Under the pieces are notes generated by a model, which was not told the DNA's origin, did no database searches, and worked only from the letters and a program-made list of their open reading frames with translations. Below are positions 7,283 through 14,971 of a stretch of DNA of 34,834 nt, piece by piece. Source of the DNA: Mesorhizobium sp. (GTDB lineage: Bacteria; Pseudomonadota; Alphaproteobacteria; Rhizobiales; Rhizobiaceae). The position numbers and the translations under genes were made by a program. Positions within the stretch are counted from its first letter, which is position 1. Each line of letters opens with the position of its first letter. The stretch is from positions 44,955-79,788 of the forward strand of contig SAQE01000026.1 of assembly GCA_004020545.1 (NCBI GenBank), read 5' to 3'.

Positions 7283-9583
7283 ATGGACCCCCCCGTTACC
7301 GACCACGTGGAAATCAAGAAATACAAATATCCGGCTGGAGGATGGGGCTCGCTGAAATCGCTGGTCCGCAACGCTCAGGACCAGGGGCTGCTGCTATCGG
7401 GCATATGGAGCACGCTGCTGAGGCAGAACAAGGCGGACGGCTATATGTGCGTTTCTTGCTCATGGGCGAAGCCGGCCGAGCCGCGGCCTTTCGAATTCTG
7501 CGAGAACGGCGCCAAGGCAACGATGTGGGAGCAGACCAGCAGACGCTGCGAGCCATCATTCTTTGCCGCACATGGTCTGACCGAACTCTTGGACTGGCCG
7601 GATCACGATCTGGAGAAGCAGGGGCGCCTTACGGAGCCGATGCGCTACAACCGCGCCACCGACAAATACGAGCCGGTAGCGTGGCCGGATGCATTGGGCG
7701 ACATAGGCGCGCAACTCAGGCGTCTCGACCCGAAATCCGTGGTCTTCTACACGTCCGGACGCGCCTCGCTCGAGGCGTCGTTCATGTACCAGCTCTTTGC
7801 CCGCATCTATGGCTCTTCGAACCTGCCCGATTCCTCGAACATGTGTCACGAGTCGACGTCCGTCGGCCTACCGGAATCGATCGGCTCTCCTGTCGGCACG
7901 GTGCAGCTAGAGGACTTTGCCAAGGCCGACATGATGCTCTTCTTTGGCCACAATACCGGCGTCACCGCTCCGCGCCTGCTGCACCCCATCGAGGACGCCC
8001 GCCAGCGCGGCGTGCCGGTCATCACCTTCAATCCTCTGCGCGAGCGCGGCCTGGTAAGATTCAAGAACCCGCAGAATCCGGTCGAGATGCTCTCGCCGGG
8101 GCCGGGGACGAAAATGTCGAGCGACTTATTCCAGATCCGCGCGGGCGGCGACATCGCGGCCATGACCGGGATCGCCAAGGCGGTGTTGGCGCTGGACGAC
8201 GTGGCCCGGGAACGTGGCGGAAAACGTGTTCTCGATATTGCATTCATCGAAGAGCAGACATCCGGCTTCGCCGAATTCGAGGCCTATCTGCGCGCCACCG
8301 GCTGGGAAAGCATCGTCCGACGATCCGGCATCTCGCAAGCCGATCTCGAACATGTCGCCGAAATCTATAGCCTGGCCAATGCGGTGATTGGCAACTACGG
8401 CATGGGGCTTACCCAGCATCGCCACGGGACCGAGAATGTGCAGATGCTGTGCAACCTTCTGCTCATGCGGGGCAATATCGGCAAGCCCGGGGCCGGCGTT
8501 TCGCCATTGCGCGGACATTCCAATGTCCAGGGACAGCGCACGGTCGGCATTTCCGAAAAGCCGGAGCTCGTCCCGCTCGACAAATTCCGCGACTTCTACG
8601 GCTTCGAGCCCCCACGGGAGAAAGGCCTTGACACAGTCGAGACTTGCGAGGGCGTGATCGATGGGCAGGTTCACGGCTTCGTCGGGCTCGGCGGCAATTT
8701 CGTGCGCGCCGTGCCTGAAACCGGGTTGGTCGAAAAGGCTTGGCGGAACCTCGACCTGCATGTCGAGATCGCCACCAAGCTCAACCGCAGCCATCTGATC
8801 AACGGGAAGGTGACATATCTGCTGCCGTGCCTATCGCGGCTGGAGAAGGACGTCCAGGCCAGCGGGCCGCAGTGGCTCTCGATGGAGGACTCGACCGCCT
8901 GCATCCATGGTTCGTTTGGATCGCGGCCAAAGCCTGGCGAACACCTGCTGTCGGAGCCGACCATCGTCGCGGAGCTGGCCAAGGCGACGGTCGCCGGCAA
9001 GAGTTCGATCCCGTGGGATGATTGGATTGCAGACTACTCCCGCATTCGCGACGAGATCGAGCGTTGCTTCCCGGGAGATTTCAGGGACTTCAACAAGCGC
9101 TTCCTCACGCCCGGCGGATTTCATCGCGACATCAAGGCATCGAAGCGCATCTGGCAGACTCCGAATAAGAAGGCGAATTTCAAGCTGCCCACCACGCTGG
9201 AAAGCGATCCGGACATCGATCTATCCGGGAAGGATGTGCTGACACTGATCACAGTGCGGTCCAACGACCAGTTCAACACCACCGTCTATGGCTATCGCGA
9301 TAGACTGCGCGGAATTAGCGGTACGCGAATGGTCCTGTTGATGAATGAAGAAGACATACGACGAATGGGCCTCAGCGAGGGGCAGGAGGTTGATCTCGAG
9401 GCGTATGCCGGTGACGGAGTCGAGCGACGGGTGAAAGGCCTGCGGGTTACACCCTACTCCATCCCGAGCGGCAACTGCGCAGGCTACTATCCGGAACTCA
9501 ACCCTCTAGTGCCGCTTTGGCACCGTGCTCATAAGGCGCATGTGCCGGCGGTAAAGTCGGTGCCGGTAAGGATAATCGCATAG
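7283..9583 (+). CDS. ydeP: FdhF/YdeP-family molybdopterin oxidoreductase
   Basis: A 766-residue protein, close to E. coli YdeP (about 759). The N-terminal cysteines C56, C59, C73 and C89 (MCVSCSW..., FEFCENGAKA) lie where the family has its predicted iron-sulfur site, and NMCHESTSVGLPESIG (186-201) is the YdeP version of the active-site loop. RGHSNVQGQRT and the C-terminal molydopterin-dinucleotide-binding part (LITVRSNDQFNTTVYGY) follow. The family is cytoplasmic, with unknown substrate; E. coli YdeP is linked to acid resistance. The ATG at 7283 aligns with the family N-terminus; the longer frame would contain the EcfG promoter at 7223. It is convergent with the hydrolase gene. Confidence 0.9.
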   Translation: MDPPVTDHVEIKKYKYPAGGWGSLKSLVRNAQDQGLLLSGIWSTLLRQNKADGYMCVSCSWAKPAEPRPFEFCENGAKATMWEQTSRRCEPSFFAAHGLTELLDWPDHDLEKQGRLTEPMRYNRATDKYEPVAWPDALGDIGAQLRRLDPKSVVFYTSGRASLEASFMYQLFARIYGSSNLPDSSNMCHESTSVGLPESIGSPVGTVQLEDFAKADMMLFFGHNTGVTAPRLLHPIEDARQRGVPVITFNPLRERGLVRFKNPQNPVEMLSPGPGTKMSSDLFQIRAGGDIAAMTGIAKAVLALDDVARERGGKRVLDIAFIEEQTSGFAEFEAYLRATGWESIVRRSGISQADLEHVAEIYSLANAVIGNYGMGLTQHRHGTENVQMLCNLLLMRGNIGKPGAGVSPLRGHSNVQGQRTVGISEKPELVPLDKFRDFYGFEPPREKGLDTVETCEGVIDGQVHGFVGLGGNFVRAVPETGLVEKAWRNLDLHVEIATKLNRSHLINGKVTYLLPCLSRLEKDVQASGPQWLSMEDSTACIHGSFGSRPKPGEHLLSEPTIVAELAKATVAGKSSIPWDDWIADYSRIRDEIERCFPGDFRDFNKRFLTPGGFHRDIKASKRIWQTPNKKANFKLPTTLESDPDIDLSGKDVLTLITVRSNDQFNTTVYGYRDRLRGISGTRMVLLMNEEDIRRMGLSEGQEVDLEAYAGDGVERRVKGLRVTPYSIPSGNCAGYYPELNPLVPLWHRAHKAHVPAVKSVPVRIIA

Positions 9584-9637
9584 TGCCAGAGTAGTGCGGC
9601 GAGCGGCAGAATGCTGAACTGCCCTGAAACCGCCGTT

Positions 9638-10246
9638 CTAGGTCCAAGCCGAAAGGACCGTCTCCATCTCGACGGTCTCGACCTGTTGCGCAAAGCGCTG
9701 GTGGTAAACGGTCATCAGCGCATCGTGCGTCGCGTCCGAGGAACTGCAAAGCGCATCGGTGACCAGCACGACACGGTAGCCGATGTCGATCGCTCCGAGG
9801 ACAGTTGCAAGCACGCAGACATCGGTCTCGCCGCCGGTGACCACCAGCGTGTCGATTTGGCGGGCGGCAAGCAGCGCCTGCAGCCTGCCTTCAGGCCAAG
9901 GCGAATAGATATGTTTGTCGACCACCTGCGCTGGCGGACAGAATGAGCACAAAGGCGGCAGCAATTCGATCATCTCCGGGCCGATATTCTCAATCGTCAT
10001 TGATGACCAGCGCTCGTAGTACCGGCTCCAGCTGCCGGCACCCATGCCGGCCCTTTCTGCCGGCACGAAGCGCGTGAAGATGGTTTGCTCCGCCTTCCGT
10101 TCCACAAGGTTCGCGATCATCGGAAGGACGCGAGTGATCCACGGTGTCGCCCATTCCGAAGGTTCGGCGAATAGTCTCTGCATGTCGACGCAGACATGCG
10201 CGCAACTATCGCCGAGAGGACCATAGCTCAAGCCGGAAGCCGACAT
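9638..10246 (-). CDS. isochorismatase-like cysteine hydrolase
   Basis: A 202-residue protein of the cysteine hydrolase superfamily. The catalytic triad is visible: D21 in VDMQRLF, K111 in VVDKHIYS and C144 in GGETDVCVLATVL, which also shows the non-prolyl cis-peptide context. Length and order fit isochorismatase, nicotinamidase or N-carbamoylsarcosine amidase relatives; the substrate cannot be told. The ATG at 10246 is chosen because AGGA lies 8-9 nt upstream. A perfect EcfG promoter on the minus strand (10332-10356) would give an 80-nt leader. It is divergent from the ligase gene and convergent with the YdeP-type gene. Confidence 0.85.
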   Translation of the reverse strand: MSASGLSYGPLGDSCAHVCVDMQRLFAEPSEWATPWITRVLPMIANLVERKAEQTIFTRFVPAERAGMGAGSWSRYYERWSSMTIENIGPEMIELLPPLCSFCPPAQVVDKHIYSPWPEGRLQALLAARQIDTLVVTGGETDVCVLATVLGAIDIGYRVVLVTDALCSSSDATHDALMTVYHQRFAQQVETVEMETVLSAWT

Positions 10247-10331
10247 CAGGATTCCTGTCCGAAGTTTCGGTATGACGACGTAAGGTTGTCTTAATTGATC
10301 GAGATTCAGCGTTTCGGTCCTGCGGTGAAGC

Positions 10332-10356
10332 AACGCCCCGCTGTGCAGCTCGTTCC
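10332..10356 (-). promoter_or_regulatory. EcfG promoter, full consensus
   Basis: Minus strand: GGAAC (10352-10356), 16-nt spacer, CGTT (10332-10335). It points to the hydrolase gene, 85 nt before its start. Confidence 0.65.
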
Positions 10357-10365
10357 AACCCGGCC

Positions 10366-10391
10366 GGAAACAACATCTGTGATCGAACGTT
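10366..10391 (+). promoter_or_regulatory. weak EcfG-like promoter for the ligase
   Basis: GGAAAC (10366-10371; an extra A relative to GGAAC), 16-nt spacer, CGTT (10388-10391). The ligase ATG is only 8 nt further on, so the mRNA would be leaderless or translation would begin at a later codon. Confidence 0.35.
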
Positions 10392-10399
10392 CAATCGAG

Positions 10400-11431
10400 A
10401 TGGAGACTTCCCGGATTTCGTCCCGAGCAGTGGCGTCGAACGACAGCCTTCCACTGTCTCTGGACACGCCGCCGATGGAGGCCCGAACCGCGGATGCGCT
10501 GCCCGAAGGTCCCTGGCAGTACGAACCGAAATGGGACGGGTTCCGCTGCCTGGTGTTCAAGGGCAACAAAACCGTCGAGCTTCGCGCCAAATCCGGCAAG
10601 CCGCTCGGCCGCTATTTTCCCGAATTGACAACGATGCTGCGCAATCTCGCTGCAAGGCAATTCGTCGTGGACGGCGAGATCGTAATCGAGATCGATGGGC
10701 GCGCTTCCTTCGACACGCTGCAGATGCGTCTTCACCCGGCCGAGAGCCGGATCCGCAAGCTGAGCGTGGAGACGCCGGCGCGGTTGGTCCTGTTCGATGC
10801 ACTGGTCGCCCCGGGAGGCGAGATTTTGCTCGAAATGCCCCTGGCCGATCGACGTCGGGTGATTGATGACTTCGTTGCCAAGGCAAAGAATGATGCACTA
10901 AGGCTCTCGCCTGCTACTATGAGCCTCGCGACCGCGAGACGATGGTTGCGTGGCTCCGGCCAAGGTGCCACCGATGGGGTCATCGCCAAAGCGCTGGCCG
11001 AACCCTACCGGCCGGGCGAGCGCGCGATGATCAAGATCAAGCGGCTGCGCACAGCCGATTGTGTGGTCGGCGGCTTCCGCTACCTGAACGGCCAGCGCCA
11101 GGTCGGCTCGCTGCTACTTGGGCTCTACAACGAGCGCGGCGAGCTCGATCACGTCGGCTTCACCTCGACCATCGCCAATGACGAGCGGGCGGCACTCACT
11201 AAAAAGCTCGAGGTGTCGCGCGGCGGACCCGGCTTCACCGGCAAGGCGCCGGGTGGCCCGAGCCGCTGGAGCACCGAGCGCAGCGCAAAATGGGAGCCGG
11301 TGCGGCCAGAAATGGTCGTGGAGGTCCGCTTCGATCATGTGACCGGTGATCGCTTCCGGCACGGAACAACGCTGGTGCGTTGGCGGCCCGACAAGTCCCC
11401 ACGTCAATGCACGTTCGAACAGATCGCATAG
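10400..11431 (+). CDS. ATP-dependent DNA ligase (LigC-type, stand-alone)
   Basis: A 343-residue ligase. Motif I YEPKWDGFR has the adenylated lysine K44; motif III is VVDGEIV (about 89-95), motif IV is DGVIAK, motif V is MIKIKRLR. The C-terminal OB-fold carries RPEMVVEVRFDH and TLVRWRPDK. The protein lacks the polymerase (PrimPol) and phosphoesterase domains of LigD and has the length of LigC. It seals nicks and breaks, and the neighbouring Ku gene suggests a role in non-homologous end joining. The ATG at 10400 has no good ribosome site; an ATG at 10472 is possible. Confidence 0.88.
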   Translation: METSRISSRAVASNDSLPLSLDTPPMEARTADALPEGPWQYEPKWDGFRCLVFKGNKTVELRAKSGKPLGRYFPELTTMLRNLAARQFVVDGEIVIEIDGRASFDTLQMRLHPAESRIRKLSVETPARLVLFDALVAPGGEILLEMPLADRRRVIDDFVAKAKNDALRLSPATMSLATARRWLRGSGQGATDGVIAKALAEPYRPGERAMIKIKRLRTADCVVGGFRYLNGQRQVGSLLLGLYNERGELDHVGFTSTIANDERAALTKKLEVSRGGPGFTGKAPGGPSRWSTERSAKWEPVRPEMVVEVRFDHVTGDRFRHGTTLVRWRPDKSPRQCTFEQIA

Positions 11432-11482
11432 ATGATGGTACGCAGCCGGCTCGACAACGGCCGTCCGGTTACTGGAATAGGC

Positions 11483-11507
11483 GGAACCACCGATCGCCTG
11501 AGCGGTT
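11483..11507 (+). promoter_or_regulatory. EcfG-like promoter
   Basis: GGAAC (11483-11487), 16-nt spacer, GGTT (11504-11507); 51 nt upstream of the acidic protein. Confidence 0.55.
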
Positions 11508-11558
11508 TTGCAACTAAGTGAATCGTGCGCCGGAACGCTTGAAGCATTGGAGAACAAG

Positions 11559-11840
11559 ATGGAACCGGGCAACAAGCAACGACCCGCAATCCAGGATGAA
11601 ACCGAAGCTCCGACCCTGGAGCAGCAGGACTGGGATGCGCTTGAGGGCGACAGTATCCACCCCGACAGTGTGGCGGTGGACGGCGATCCGCAAGATGATG
11701 CCCAAGCGGAGGGAACCTTGCCCGAAGAAGAGGACGACAACGCGTACCAGGAGAGCGATGAGGCTTTACCGGACGACAAGGAGGAGCGCGCGCTTAGGCG
11801 CGACCCTTCCAAGGAAGGGACACGGTTCGACGAGGTCTGA
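11559..11840 (+). CDS. acidic hypothetical protein
   Basis: A 93-residue, strongly acidic, low-complexity protein (many Asp/Glu, e.g. LPEEEDDNAYQESDEALPDD). It is predicted to be disordered and soluble, with no signal peptide or helix of the membrane type. GGAGA precedes the ATG by about 6 nt, and an EcfG-type promoter lies upstream. It sits between the ligase and ku and is convergent with ku. No family is recognised; a DNA-mimic or chaperone role would be speculation. Confidence 0.6.
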   Translation: MEPGNKQRPAIQDETEAPTLEQQDWDALEGDSIHPDSVAVDGDPQDDAQAEGTLPEEEDDNAYQESDEALPDDKEERALRRDPSKEGTRFDEV

Positions 11841-11842
11841 TC

Positions 11843-11861
11843 AGCAGCTGCCGAAGCTGCT
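11843..11861. terminator. hairpin between convergent genes
   Basis: A 7-bp perfect stem (AGCAGCT 11843-11849 with 11855-11861) and a 5-nt loop, lying exactly between the stop of the acidic protein and the stop of ku. There is no long T-run, so this is a candidate only. Confidence 0.35.
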
Positions 11862-11866
11862 TCGGT

Positions 11867-12691
11867 TCAAGCCGACTTGCGCTTGCGACCCGCCGGGGGC
11901 TTGGCGTTGATGCCTTCCTTTGCCAGGCTTTTACGCAGAACGTCGGCCAAATCGACGACGTTTTCACGTGGTTTTGGCGCAGCCATAGGCGGCTTCTTGC
12001 CTTTGCGCTTGGCCTCGATCATGGCAATCAGCGCATTCTCGTATGTATCCTCGAATTTCGAAGGGTCGAATTTCGTCGCCTTCTTGTCGATTAGCAGCCC
12101 GGCAATTTCGAGGAGGTCCCGGTCGTAGTCCTGCTTCTGCAGCCCCTCGAAGGCCGACGCCTCTGAAACCATGTCATTATGATCTCGCAATTCGGTGAGA
12201 AGCATTCCCTTGCCGAAGGGCTGGATGAGAACCTCCCGGCCACGCTGGTAGAGGACGACGCAGGATCGCGCCGCCACGCGTTTATTCTTCATGGCCTCTC
12301 GAAGAACGTTGAATGCCTCGGCTGAAGCCTTGTCCGCCGGTAGGAGATAATAGGGTTTTTCGAGATAGCGTGTGTCGATCTCGGCGACTGGCACAAACTC
12401 GCCGATTTCCAGCGTGTGTTCGGAGGTCAGTTTCAGTGCCTTGATCTCGTCTGGCTCGATCTGGATGAAATCGTCCTTGTCGGTCTCGAAGCCCTTAACT
12501 TGGTCCTCGGCCTCTACCGGCTCGCCGGTCCCCTCATCGACATATGCGCTTTTTACCGGCAGGCCGTCCTCCCGATTCAATATCCTGAAATGGATCTTCG
12601 AAGCTTCGCTGGTGGCGCCGACGATCTTGACCCCGCAGGAAACCGATCCGACCTTCATGAAACCTTTCCAGATGGCGCGCGGTGCAGCCAT
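11867..12691 (-). CDS. ku: Ku protein (end joining), intact copy
   Basis: A 274-residue bacterial Ku. It shows the standard N-terminus (APRAIWKGFMKVGSVSCGVK), the Ku beta-barrel core (IHFRILNREDG, EHTLEIGEFVP, PYYLLPADK, LYQRGREVLIQPFGKGMLL) and a Lys/Arg-rich C-terminal tail (AGRKRKSA). It forms a homodimer that encircles DNA ends and recruits the ligase. An in-frame GTG at 12700 overlaps the stop of the upstream small gene (GTGA), so translation may be coupled; ATG 12691 matches the usual family start. The mRNA probably starts at the EcfG-type promoter at 12902-12926. A second, interrupted copy lies at 21109. Confidence 0.93.
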   Translation of the reverse strand: MAAPRAIWKGFMKVGSVSCGVKIVGATSEASKIHFRILNREDGLPVKSAYVDEGTGEPVEAEDQVKGFETDKDDFIQIEPDEIKALKLTSEHTLEIGEFVPVAEIDTRYLEKPYYLLPADKASAEAFNVLREAMKNKRVAARSCVVLYQRGREVLIQPFGKGMLLTELRDHNDMVSEASAFEGLQKQDYDRDLLEIAGLLIDKKATKFDPSKFEDTYENALIAMIEAKRKGKKPPMAAPKPRENVVDLADVLRKSLAKEGINAKPPAGRKRKSA

Positions 12692-12696
12692 CGAGC

Positions 12697-12876
12697 TCAC
12701 TGCTTCAGGATATGTTCGGCATGGGCCGGCGGTTCCTCGATTTCGTCCGGATTGGGATGCGGCGCCTCATTGGGCGGATCATCCGGCTCCGGTTCCTTGA
12801 CTGGCTCCGGCTTCCAATTGGGGGACAGCATCGGCGCGTCGCGATCAGGACCTGGTTGTCTGGGATCAGGCATCAT
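12697..12876 (-). CDS. small proline-rich protein
   Basis: A 59-residue protein rich in Pro, Asp and Glu (PDRDAPMLSPNWKPEPVKEP, then DDPPNEAPHPNPDEIEEP), predicted to be unstructured. It lies directly upstream of ku; its TGA overlaps a GTG of ku by one base pattern (GTGA), so the two genes are almost certainly co-transcribed. An ATG at 12888 in the same frame would lie only 13 nt from the -10 box, so I prefer 12876. The family is unknown. Co-expression with Ku suggests a stress or end-joining context only. Confidence 0.55.
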   Translation of the reverse strand: MMPDPRQPGPDRDAPMLSPNWKPEPVKEPEPDDPPNEAPHPNPDEIEEPPAHAEHILKQ

Positions 12877-12901
12877 CGGCTGCCCCATACATCTAATGTC
12901 G

Positions 12902-12926
12902 AATAGTGAGCCGCCACTTTTGTTCC
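12902..12926 (-). promoter_or_regulatory. EcfG-like promoter for the Ku operon
   Basis: Minus strand: GGAAC (12922-12926), 16-nt spacer, TATT (12902-12905). It precedes the proline-rich protein and ku. Confidence 0.5.
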
Positions 12927-13106
12927 ATGCGGCGGGTCGCCTTATTCGACAACGGGCTAAAGCGGGTTGAGTGAGACCCCAGATCGCCGGAGGGAAAGCG
13001 ATCCGGCACCGAACCGCGAGGCGGGCCAAAAGTTCCGACAGTTGGCGAAGAGTTGCGCCAAAAACTTTGGCGGCCCCGAAGCCTTCAACTCGCCGCCTGG
13101 ATTGAA

Positions 13107-13131
13107 GGAACCAACGGCTGTCCCGTTGGTT
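13107..13131 (+). promoter_or_regulatory. EcfG-like promoter with internal palindrome
   Basis: GGAAC (13107-13111), 16-nt spacer, GGTT (13128-13131), 26 nt before the ThDP enzyme. The spacer contains an inverted repeat, CCAACGG (13111-13117) with CCGTTGG (13123-13129), which could bind a dimeric regulator. Confidence 0.6.
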
Positions 13132-13157
13132 CGGAAGGCATTGAACGGAGCCTTGCC

Positions 13158-14918
13158 ATGCCAAATGCAGCGGAAATTCTCGTGGACACTTTGATTGCCT
13201 GGGATGTCGAGGTCGTGTTCGGCCTGCCTGGCGACGGCATCAACGGCATCATGGAGGCTCTACGCAAACGCCAGGACAGGATTTCGTTCGTTCAGGTGCG
13301 TCATGAGGAGTCTGCCGCATTCATGGCCTGCGCCTATGCCAAGTGGACCGGAAAGCTCGGCGTGTGCCTCGCCACGTCGGGTCCGGGCGGCGCCCACCTT
13401 CTGACCGGCCTCTACGATGCCAAGCTCGATCAGGCTCCGGTGCTCGCAATCACCGGAATGCAGTTTCATGATCTGATCGAGACGTTCACCCAGCAGGATA
13501 TCGACCTGACCCGCGTCTTCAACGACGTCGCTGTCTACAACGTGCAGGTCTCGGATGCGGCCCATATGGAGAACGTGTCAAGCCTTGCCTGCCGCACGGC
13601 GCTCGCCCGCAAGGGCGTCGCCCATCTCTCGATCGCGAGCGATATCCAGGAGCAGCCTTCCGATGCGGCCAACCGTTCGAAGCGCAACCGCCCGGCGCAC
13701 ACGCCGCAGGACATGTTCGTTCCCCATTGCGTCGCCGAAGTCGAGGAATTGGACAAGGCGGCAGCCATCCTGAACGGTGCCGAGCGCGTGGCGATCCTGG
13801 CCGGCCGCGGCGCCATCGGCGCCGCGGCCGAACTCGAGGAAACCGCACAGTTGCTGCAGGCGCCAGTTGTCAAGGCGCTGCTCGGCAAGGCCGTGCTTCC
13901 GGACGACCATCCCTACACCACCGGCGGCATCGGCATCCTGGGGACCCTGCCATCGCAGGAGGCGATGGAAGCCTGCGACGCCGTTCTCATCGTCGGCTCA
14001 ACTTTTCCCTATATCGAATATTATCCAAAGCCGGAGCAGGCTCGCGGCGTCCAGATCGACTGCGACGCGCAGCGTATCGGCTTGCGCTTCCCCGTCGAGG
14101 CCGGCCTGGTCGGCGACGCGGCGGAGACGCTTCATGCGCTTAACCAGCGGCTCAGACGCAAGGCCGACTGCGCGTTCCTTGCCACAGCTCAGGCCTCCAT
14201 GCGCAAATGGCGCGACATGATGCGGCAGTCGGAAGACAGCGAAGCCCACCCGCTCAAGCCGCAATTGATCGCCCGCGCGTTCGGCAAAAGGCTGGCCGAC
14301 AATGCGGTGTTGGCCACGGATTCCGGTCAGAACACGGAACTTGCCGCACGCCATGTCGACCTGCGCGACGGCCAGGCCTTTGGCGTCTCCGGCGCGCTGG
14401 CCTCCATGGCCTGCGGCCTGACCTATGCCATCGCCGCCGGTATCGCATTTCCCGGCCGACAGATCGCGGCAATCGTCGGTGACGGCGGGTTCGCCATGCA
14501 GCTCGGCGAGTTCTCGACGGCCGTGCGCTACGGCATTCCCCTGAAGCTACTGGTCATCAAGAACAACATGCTGAACCAGATCGCCTGGGAGCAGATGATG
14601 TTCCTCGGCAATCCGCAGTTCGGCTGCGAATTGCAGCCAATCGACTTCGCCAAGGCCGCCGAGGCGATGGGCGGCAAGGGCTTCAGCATCGAGCGCGCCG
14701 ACGAGGTCGAGCGCGTTCTCGACGAAGCCTTCGCCGCGGACGGACCGGTCGTCGTCCAGGCGCTCGTCGATGCCTATGAACCGATGATGCCGCCGAAAAT
14801 GCCGCCCGATTACGCCAAGAATTTCCGAAGGGCGCTGCCGCAGACCGCGGGGCACGAACGGATCGAGCAGAACGTCGAGCGGCAGCCGGCCAAGACGATG
14901 ATGGAGGCCGAGAGCTGA
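13158..14918 (+). CDS. ThDP-dependent enzyme, pyruvate oxidase/acetolactate synthase family
   Basis: A 586-residue protein with the three domains of the family. The N-terminal pyrimidine-binding domain has the catalytic glutamate in VRHEESAAF (E50), followed by TSGPGG. The middle domain (about 195-335) is the nucleotide-binding type. The C-terminal domain has the ThDP/Mg motif GDGG (441-444) to NN (469-470). The C-terminus EPMMPPKMPPDYAK recalls PoxB-type pyruvate oxidases. The substrate is probably pyruvate or another 2-oxo acid; this is inferred. CGGAG lies 9 nt before the ATG. The methyltransferase fusion gene follows after 53 nt, probably on the same mRNA. Confidence 0.85.
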   Translation: MPNAAEILVDTLIAWDVEVVFGLPGDGINGIMEALRKRQDRISFVQVRHEESAAFMACAYAKWTGKLGVCLATSGPGGAHLLTGLYDAKLDQAPVLAITGMQFHDLIETFTQQDIDLTRVFNDVAVYNVQVSDAAHMENVSSLACRTALARKGVAHLSIASDIQEQPSDAANRSKRNRPAHTPQDMFVPHCVAEVEELDKAAAILNGAERVAILAGRGAIGAAAELEETAQLLQAPVVKALLGKAVLPDDHPYTTGGIGILGTLPSQEAMEACDAVLIVGSTFPYIEYYPKPEQARGVQIDCDAQRIGLRFPVEAGLVGDAAETLHALNQRLRRKADCAFLATAQASMRKWRDMMRQSEDSEAHPLKPQLIARAFGKRLADNAVLATDSGQNTELAARHVDLRDGQAFGVSGALASMACGLTYAIAAGIAFPGRQIAAIVGDGGFAMQLGEFSTAVRYGIPLKLLVIKNNMLNQIAWEQMMFLGNPQFGCELQPIDFAKAAEAMGGKGFSIERADEVERVLDEAFAADGPVVVQALVDAYEPMMPPKMPPDYAKNFRRALPQTAGHERIEQNVERQPAKTMMEAES

Positions 14919-14927
14919 CTCGGCCTC
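14904..14927 (+). terminator. hairpin across the stop codon of the ThDP gene
   Basis: A 9-bp perfect stem (GAGGCCGAG 14904-14912 with 14919-14927) and a 6-nt loop; the stop codon lies in the loop. There is no T-run, so it may lower read-through into the next gene or stabilise the upstream mRNA rather than end it. Confidence 0.4.
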
Positions 14928-14971
14928 GGCTGCTTGTGGTTTCATACTCCTGACCAGCGGAGGAGGCACAT

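Noticed and set aside
7013-7306. A 97-codon minus-strand frame before the YdeP-type gene
   Set aside because: Part of it reads naturally, but there is no start signal, and it overlaps the promoter and N-terminus of the YdeP-type gene.
9584-9637. Possible terminator between the convergent YdeP and hydrolase genes
   Set aside because: No stable stem with a T-run is visible in the 54-bp gap.
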